A DNA stretch of 9,627 bases from an uncultured Lachnospiraceae bacterium (GTDB lineage Bacteria > Bacillota_A > Clostridia > Lachnospirales > Lachnospiraceae): positions 1-9,627 of the forward strand of contig CAMOGO010000030.1 of the NCBI GenBank assembly GCA_946614075.1, in the 5' to 3' direction. A model generated the notes under the pieces. The model was given only the letters and a program-made list of their open reading frames with translations. It was not told where the DNA came from and made no database searches. Both the position numbers and the translations under genes were made by a program. Below are positions 6,496 through 9,627 of this stretch, piece after piece (the first letter of the stretch is position 1; the number at the start of each line of letters is the position of its first letter).

Positions 6496-6534
6496 CGCGC
6501 CGTGAAATGCCAAAAAAGTGGCTGTCCCGGCGCG
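6496..6534 (-). terminator. Hairpin between lysR2 and the flavoprotein-ferredoxin operon
   Basis: CGCGCCG (6496-6502) and CGGCGCG (6528-6534) form a perfect 7-bp GC stem. Inside it GCCA (6509-6512) pairs with TGGC (6519-6522) around a 6-nt loop. On the minus strand it starts 25 nt after the lysR2 stop and is followed by TTTCCTTTCTG, a broken pyrimidine tract. It most likely ends lysR2 transcription, at least partly. Some read-through into the operon is possible because I see no convincing separate promoter between 6402 and 6495. Confidence 0.55.
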
Positions 6535-6558
6535 AATTTATATCAATATATGCATGAA

Positions 6559-7482
6559 TTACTCTTCTTGTTCCTTTTGTATTTCCTCTTTCAGAATCTC
6601 CCGGAAACGGAGGCAGGAACGGTTTTCTCTGTCATCCGGCCAGATCAGGAAATGCGTTCCCGGAGCTTCCCGGCCATCGTCATTCAGTTCCCTTATCGGA
6701 AGGAACATCACATCCTGACCATGATGTGTCTTATCCCCAAAGCAGGTAATGGCTACGCTGTCGCCAAAACTGACACGCATCAGGAGCTCCGAAAGATCGA
6801 CAGCTGACTCTTCCTCACTCATGGTGAGACCGAGGTTCATCATCTCTTTTCGAAACACTTCCCGGGTTATTTTTTCTTTCTCTGCCATAAAAATCAAGGA
6901 AAAGCCGACCAGATCCTTCATCGATACCATCTCCTTTCCCGCCAGAGGATGCTCATGACGGACCACCGCATAGCGGGTGGTCGGAAGAAGGTCCATACAG
7001 CAAAGATGATCCGCCTGCCTGGCTGTGTGGGACCAGACAAGTGCGCAATCCAGCTTTCCCTCCTGTACCTCCGGAATAAGCTCCGTGGAAGGAGCTCTTC
7101 GCAAGGCCACCCGGATATGGGGAAACCGTTTTTTCAGCTGACGAATGGCATCCGTAAAATAGGGCGGTGGTCCGGACATGGGGGTAAACCCGATTTGGAG
7201 ATGTCCCTCTGCATTACGCTGCAGCTGTTCAAGCTCAAGGTTCATCTGACTGTAGGATTCCAACATTTGACGCACCCGCCTGCTGCAAATCTGCCCCTCC
7301 GGTGTCAGTGTTATTTTCCGGGTTGTCCTTTCAAACAGTATAACGCCTAATTCTCGTTCCAACCCGGCAATTGCGCGGCTAAAGGCAGGCTGTGTCATAT
7401 AGGACAATTCTGCAGCCTTCGTAAAATTCAATGTTTCTGCTGCCGTAAGAAACAGCTTAAGAGACTGAAGACTGATACTCAT
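6559..7482 (-). CDS. LysR family transcriptional regulator (lysR2), candidate regulator of the downstream flavoprotein operon
   Basis: The 307-residue protein begins with a LysR helix-turn-helix (MSISLQSLKLFLTAAETLNF, then TKAAELSYMTQPAFSRAIA and the FERTTRKITLT wing, residues 1-62). A linker helix rich in Glu/Gln follows to about 92, and the effector-binding domain begins at HLQIGFTPMSGPPPYF. The tail is strikingly acidic and Gln-rich (KEEIQKEQEE). AGGAGG lies 6 nt before the start codon. Unlike lysR1 it is not divergent from its putative target: it lies directly upstream and in the same direction, 157 bp before the flavoprotein start, with a hairpin between. Its own promoter is embedded in inverted repeats, as expected for autoregulation. 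The effector is unknown. Confidence 0.9.
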   Translation of the reverse strand: MSISLQSLKLFLTAAETLNFTKAAELSYMTQPAFSRAIAGLERELGVILFERTTRKITLTPEGQICSRRVRQMLESYSQMNLELEQLQRNAEGHLQIGFTPMSGPPPYFTDAIRQLKKRFPHIRVALRRAPSTELIPEVQEGKLDCALVWSHTARQADHLCCMDLLPTTRYAVVRHEHPLAGKEMVSMKDLVGFSLIFMAEKEKITREVFRKEMMNLGLTMSEEESAVDLSELLMRVSFGDSVAITCFGDKTHHGQDVMFLPIRELNDDGREAPGTHFLIWPDDRENRSCLRFREILKEEIQKEQEE

Positions 7483-7490
7483 GAAAGCCC

Positions 7491-7502
7491 TCCTGATCAG
7501 GA
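7491..7502. repeat. 12-bp perfect palindrome overlapping the lysR2 ribosome binding site
   Basis: TCCTGATCAGGA equals its own reverse complement. Its minus-strand 3' part supplies the first bases of the lysR2 Shine-Dalgarno (AGGAGG, 7494-7489). A regulator bound here, or base-pairing in RNA, could limit lysR2 expression. It may be fortuitous. Confidence 0.4.
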
Positions 7503-7505
7503 ATA

Positions 7506-7551
7506 GTTACGATACTCGCTTATCATAACATATCCCAGGAAAAATGATAAG
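7506..7551 (-). promoter_or_regulatory. lysR2 promoter embedded in inverted repeats
   Basis: On the minus strand TTATCA (7550-7545) is followed after 17 nt by TATGAT (7527-7522), a credible -35/-10 pair. The two hexamers lie in the arms of an 8-bp perfect inverted repeat, CTTATCAT (7519-7526) and ATGATAAG (7544-7551). A second dyad, GTTACGATA (7506-7514) with TATCATAAC (7521-7529), matches at 8 of 9 positions and covers the -10 and start site. The arrangement fits autorepression by the LysR2 protein. Confidence 0.5.
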
Positions 7552-7574
7552 AAGTGCCATGGTGCTTTTAGCTT

Positions 7575-8708
7575 TCATCCTGCTGCTATTGCCTTCCCCT
7601 CTTCTTTCAGCCTACGTTTTCTCTCCGCAAGTTTCTCTCTCTCCACATCCGATGCCCGCTTCACATCAGAATCAAAGACCAGGTCAAATTCTCCGGCAAA
7701 AAGCACCGGTTCCCCATGAAAGCCCTTTTTGAAGCGATAGACTCCCTGCATGGAATCATTGGCTTTCTGCGCTTCTGTTTTTGTGTCATCCGGCCCTTTT
7801 CCTCCTGTCTTTGAGACATTCATCCCTTCCACGATCGGTATCCCCTGGAAATCATAGATCCGGCAGCCTGTTTCCATAGCCCACTGCATCATGGTCCATT
7901 GGAGAAGGTAGTTTGGCATCCGGTTCCGTTCTTCACCGGAGGAGGCGCCGTAGACAAAGCTCGTACGGCCGGCATAGTTCGTACAGATCGCGCCGGCCAA
8001 TGGTTTTCCTTCGTAATAGCACATATACAGGCGTGCATGCCCTGCCAGCGCATCCAGGAAGCCATGGAAATAGCTTTCCGGACGAGCCAGGAAATGATCC
8101 CTCCTGGCTGTTTCCTGATATATTCTCTCAAAGTCCCTAAGTCCCACCTTGCCGCAGCTCCGGCATACGACGCCCTTGCGCTGTGCCACCCGGATGTTAT
8201 AGCGCCATTTCGGGTGAAAGGAAGAATAAAGGGCCTCTTTATCCCCACTAAACTTTGTAAGATCTATCATGTAGTTGCACCGGCGCTGGATGGTATCGGC
8301 ATCCCCTGCCATCGGATTCCATGTGAAGCCGCTGCGCCGTGCCATATCGATAAAATGCTGATCGGAAGCAAGTACCATGGGATCCATTTTGAAATGAAAA
8401 GCCGGAAGCCAGCCGGCAAGCTCCCTTACCCCATTGATCAGATCCAGGAAAGTCTCCTCATCATCATAATCCATTACCGGCCCGCGTGGTGCATACAGGA
8501 AGTGCTTGCCATAGCCTTCAAGTTCCTGTGTCAGGATAGACATCCCGCCGCGGATTTTCCCCCTCGCATCCCGCGACACCAGTACAGCCTGTCCCCAGTT
8601 TCTCTTTACCTGCGCCCAATAAGCCGATTGCGTGAAGGTTCCATTTTTGTGATGCTTTGCAAACTCTTCATACTCTTCGTACCTCTCCATTTCCAGGATT
8701 TCAAACAT
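7575..8708 (-). CDS. FemAB family tRNA-dependent aminoacyltransferase (peptidoglycan interpeptide bridge)
   Basis: FemABX proteins use aminoacyl-tRNA to add amino acids to the stem peptide of lipid II at the cytoplasmic face of the membrane. The protein has 377 residues, near the usual 340-420, and shows the two GNAT-like halves. The first has GTFTQSAYWAQVKRNWG near 23 and LYAPRGPVMDYDD near 70. The second has SSFHPKWRYNIRVAQRKGV near 165, RLYMCYYEGKPLAGAICTNY, a YGAS motif, NRMPNYLLQWTMMQWAMETG and YDFQGIPIVEG, ending in YRFKKGFHGEPV and GEFDLVF. The C-terminus is a highly charged helix (about 345-375). Only a short A/G-rich ribosome site (TAGGGA, 4 nt spacing) precedes the ATG. There is no obvious terminator before lysR2, 92 bp downstream, so read-through is possible. 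The amino acid added cannot be deduced. Confidence 0.9.
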   Translation of the reverse strand: MFEILEMERYEEYEEFAKHHKNGTFTQSAYWAQVKRNWGQAVLVSRDARGKIRGGMSILTQELEGYGKHFLYAPRGPVMDYDDEETFLDLINGVRELAGWLPAFHFKMDPMVLASDQHFIDMARRSGFTWNPMAGDADTIQRRCNYMIDLTKFSGDKEALYSSFHPKWRYNIRVAQRKGVVCRSCGKVGLRDFERIYQETARRDHFLARPESYFHGFLDALAGHARLYMCYYEGKPLAGAICTNYAGRTSFVYGASSGEERNRMPNYLLQWTMMQWAMETGCRIYDFQGIPIVEGMNVSKTGGKGPDDTKTEAQKANDSMQGVYRFKKGFHGEPVLFAGEFDLVFDSDVKRASDVEREKLAERKRRLKEEGKAIAAG

Positions 8709-8896
8709 AATTTCCCTACTTCCCTTTCCTTATTTCCGAAACCGACAAGCAAATTTTTTCGATTATCTAGTTGCCTGCGGCTTCTTTTTTTCAACATATA
8801 GGGGATTTGTATAACATCTGCAGCCGGAATCAGAAGCGGATGTATCCGTACTTTTAACATTGGAAGGGCAGGAGGCGCTAAAGAATATAGTCTATC
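8709..8896. other. AT-rich gene-free spacer, no confident feature
   Basis: This is the outer part of the 300-bp divergent region between the FemAB gene and the kinase gene. It is visibly more AT-rich than the flanking genes, with T runs near 8754-8759 and 8784-8791. It should hold the promoter of the FemAB gene on the minus strand, but only weak candidates are visible (TTGAAA with a 19-nt spacer before TAGATA). I see no gene or RNA here. Confidence 0.4.
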
Positions 8897-8925
8897 TTGT
8901 TGTACCTAGAATTTCCTGCTATGAT
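8897..8925 (+). promoter_or_regulatory. Predicted extended -10 promoter of the kinase gene
   Basis: TTGTTG (8897-8902) is followed after 17 nt by TATGAT (8920-8925), which is preceded by TG-N (TGCTATGAT) to give an extended -10. The -35 is weak (three of six). Transcription would begin near 8932, leaving a leader of about 100 nt. Confidence 0.45.
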
Positions 8926-8962
8926 TAGGTTCAGGAAGATTTTTGCGAAGAGCCTGGACCTA
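8926..8962 (+). promoter_or_regulatory. 10-bp inverted repeat in the leader of the kinase gene
   Basis: TAGGTTCAGG (8926-8935) pairs with CCTGGACCTA (8953-8962), with one G-U wobble and a 17-nt loop, and is followed by TATTTTAT. The left arm can also pair upstream: CAGGAA with TTCCTG (8913-8918) and TAGGT with ACCTA (8904-8908). This is therefore either a DNA operator just downstream of the promoter or an RNA switch, depending on where transcription starts. Confidence 0.35.
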
Positions 8963-8990
8963 TTTTATCCGGGATAAGATTAGCATAGGC

Positions 8991-9019
8991 AAGATTCATC
9001 ATGTATAAGATTTATCATG
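8991..9019 (+). repeat. Near-perfect 13-bp direct repeat before the kinase start
   Basis: AAGATTCATCATG (8991-9003) and AAGATTTATCATG (9007-9019) differ at one base, with a 16-bp period. The second copy ends in an ATG in frame with the kinase, which has no ribosome site in front of it, supporting use of a later start codon. Confidence 0.5.
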
Positions 9020-9034
9020 GAAGAAATGGGGACA

Positions 9035-9541
9035 ATGATGGGGGATAATATTATTTTGATCGGCATGCCAGCTTCCGGCAAAACCACGCTTGGCGAGATG
9101 CTCGCTGCAGAGATAGGCTATGCATTTCTCGATACCGATCACCTGATCATGAAGGAGCAGGGTATTACTTTGCAGGAGATCATCTCTCGCGACGGACTTG
9201 ACGGCTTCCTGGATATCGAGGGGGATACCTGTGCCCGTCTGGATGTGTCGCGCACCGTCATCGCCACCGGAGGAAGTGTGATCTACCGGGAGAATGGCAT
9301 GCGCCACCTGAAGGAACTCGGGCCTGTGATCTATCTGCAGGCAGGCTACGAGGAGATCCTCTGGCGCCTGGGTGACGTCGTCGCCCGCGGCGTGGCCCTG
9401 CGGCCCGGGCAGACGCTCCGGGATCTCTACGAGGAGCGTGTGCCTCTTTATGAGAAGTGGGCTGATTACACACTTGCCGAGCAAGCCTGGGCTCCGGAGG
9501 AGCTCGCCGCTCAGCTGCTGGAACTGGTTGAAAAGCTGTGA
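9035..9541 (+). CDS. Shikimate kinase family protein with a substituted shikimate-binding arginine
   Basis: This small P-loop kinase shows the shikimate kinase fold. Counting from the ATG at 9038, the Walker A is GMPASGKT at 9-16, the DTD motif with the substrate-binding Asp is at 32-34, the GG loop is at 78-79 (IATGGS), and the lid and later Arg motifs are LRPGQTL at 121-127 and ERVPLYE at 133-139. The Arg of FRxxE that grips the shikimate carboxylate (Arg58 in the M. tuberculosis enzyme) is Leu58 here (GFLDIEGD). The frame is open from 9017, but that ATG has no ribosome site. ATGs at 9035 and 9038 follow GGGGA and place NIILIG at the usual distance, so the protein is 167-168 residues. Either it is shikimate kinase tolerating this change, or a paralogue acting on another hydroxylated substrate. 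No other aromatic-pathway gene is nearby. Confidence 0.8.
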   Translation: MMGDNIILIGMPASGKTTLGEMLAAEIGYAFLDTDHLIMKEQGITLQEIISRDGLDGFLDIEGDTCARLDVSRTVIATGGSVIYRENGMRHLKELGPVIYLQAGYEEILWRLGDVVARGVALRPGQTLRDLYEERVPLYEKWADYTLAEQAWAPEELAAQLLELVEKL

Positions 9542-9554
9542 ATCAGCTAGGGAC

Positions 9555-9602
9555 GTGTGACAGTGGGGACGGGTCTGAGTGTGACAGTGGGGACGGTTCT
9601 GA
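9555..9602 (+). repeat. Tandem 24-bp repeat, REP-like, two copies
   Basis: Two adjacent 24-bp copies at 9555-9578 and 9579-9602 differ by one base (G versus T at the 19th position). Each contains GACAGTGGGGACGG. Similar GTGGGGACGG-containing units are known as dispersed intergenic repeats in many Firmicutes, where they are associated with REP-type transposases. That comparison is from memory of the motif, not a search. The repeats begin 14 bp after the kinase stop codon. Confidence 0.75.
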
Positions 9603-9627
9603 GTGACACACACAGATGTGTGTCACT
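9602..9627. repeat. 11-bp perfect hairpin ending the repeat array
   Basis: AGTGACACACA (9602-9612) and TGTGTGTCACT (9617-9627) are perfect reverse complements around a CAGA loop. It directly abuts the second 24-bp repeat and runs to the last base of the window, so the stem or element may continue beyond. It could mark one end of a REP or MITE-like element and also act as a 3'-end hairpin for the kinase transcript. Confidence 0.75.

Noticed and set aside
9555..9602. CRISPR array
   Set aside because: The two 24-bp units are directly adjacent with no spacers, so this is a tandem repeat.
8999..9613. 204-codon minus-strand frame over the kinase gene and the repeats
   Set aside because: It translates the tandem repeats as N/T-R-P-H-C-H-T units and is antisense to a clear P-loop kinase; it is a shadow.

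Overview
The window looks like a stretch of an anaerobic, fairly GC-rich Firmicute (Clostridia, plausibly Lachnospiraceae). This is inferred from a FemAB-type peptidoglycan-bridge transferase, strong AGGAGG-type ribosome binding sites, two LysR regulators, and two Tat-exported flavoproteins of the kind gut anaerobes use as respiratory reductases. No ribosomal gene or other phylogenetic marker is present, so the assignment is tentative.

Layout. (1) 1-1154, minus strand: the front part of a YwrD-like gamma-glutamyltransferase gene. It has its own good promoter but is interrupted by one in-frame TAG codon; the frame is otherwise open to the window edge, with the catalytic threonine preserved. 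(2) 1382-2926, minus: a 514-residue Tat-exported FAD-dependent reductase, divergent from a LysR regulator (lysR1, 3107-3991, plus). The 180 bp between them hold a LysR-type T-N11-A dyad over the reductase promoter, a good promoter for lysR1, a widely spaced 9-bp inverted repeat and an odd ribosome-binding hairpin. (3) 4047-6401, minus: a two-gene operon of a second Tat-exported flavoprotein (fumarate reductase/AprA-like, about 686 residues) and a small 2x[4Fe-4S] ferredoxin resembling a short AprB. (4) 6559-7482, minus: a second LysR regulator just upstream of that operon, with a hairpin between them. (5) 7575-8708, minus: a FemAB family transferase. (6) 9035-9541, plus: a shikimate-kinase-family protein whose usual shikimate-binding Arg (FRxxE) is Leu, with a structured leader. 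(7) 9555-9627: two 24-bp tandem repeats and an 11-bp-stem hairpin of REP type.

How it fits together. The core is a probable anaerobic-respiration island: two exported flavoenzymes, each next to a LysR regulator, likely reducing (or oxidising) unknown small organic substrates outside the membrane. Each flavoprotein has a perfect SRRxFLK Tat motif, neither has a lipobox cysteine, and the ferredoxin has no signal of its own, so it would have to be carried out with its flavoprotein partner. No membrane quinol oxidoreductase, cytochrome or sulfate-assimilation gene is in the window, so the electron donor and the substrates remain unknown. The transferase and kinase look like ordinary flanking chromosome.
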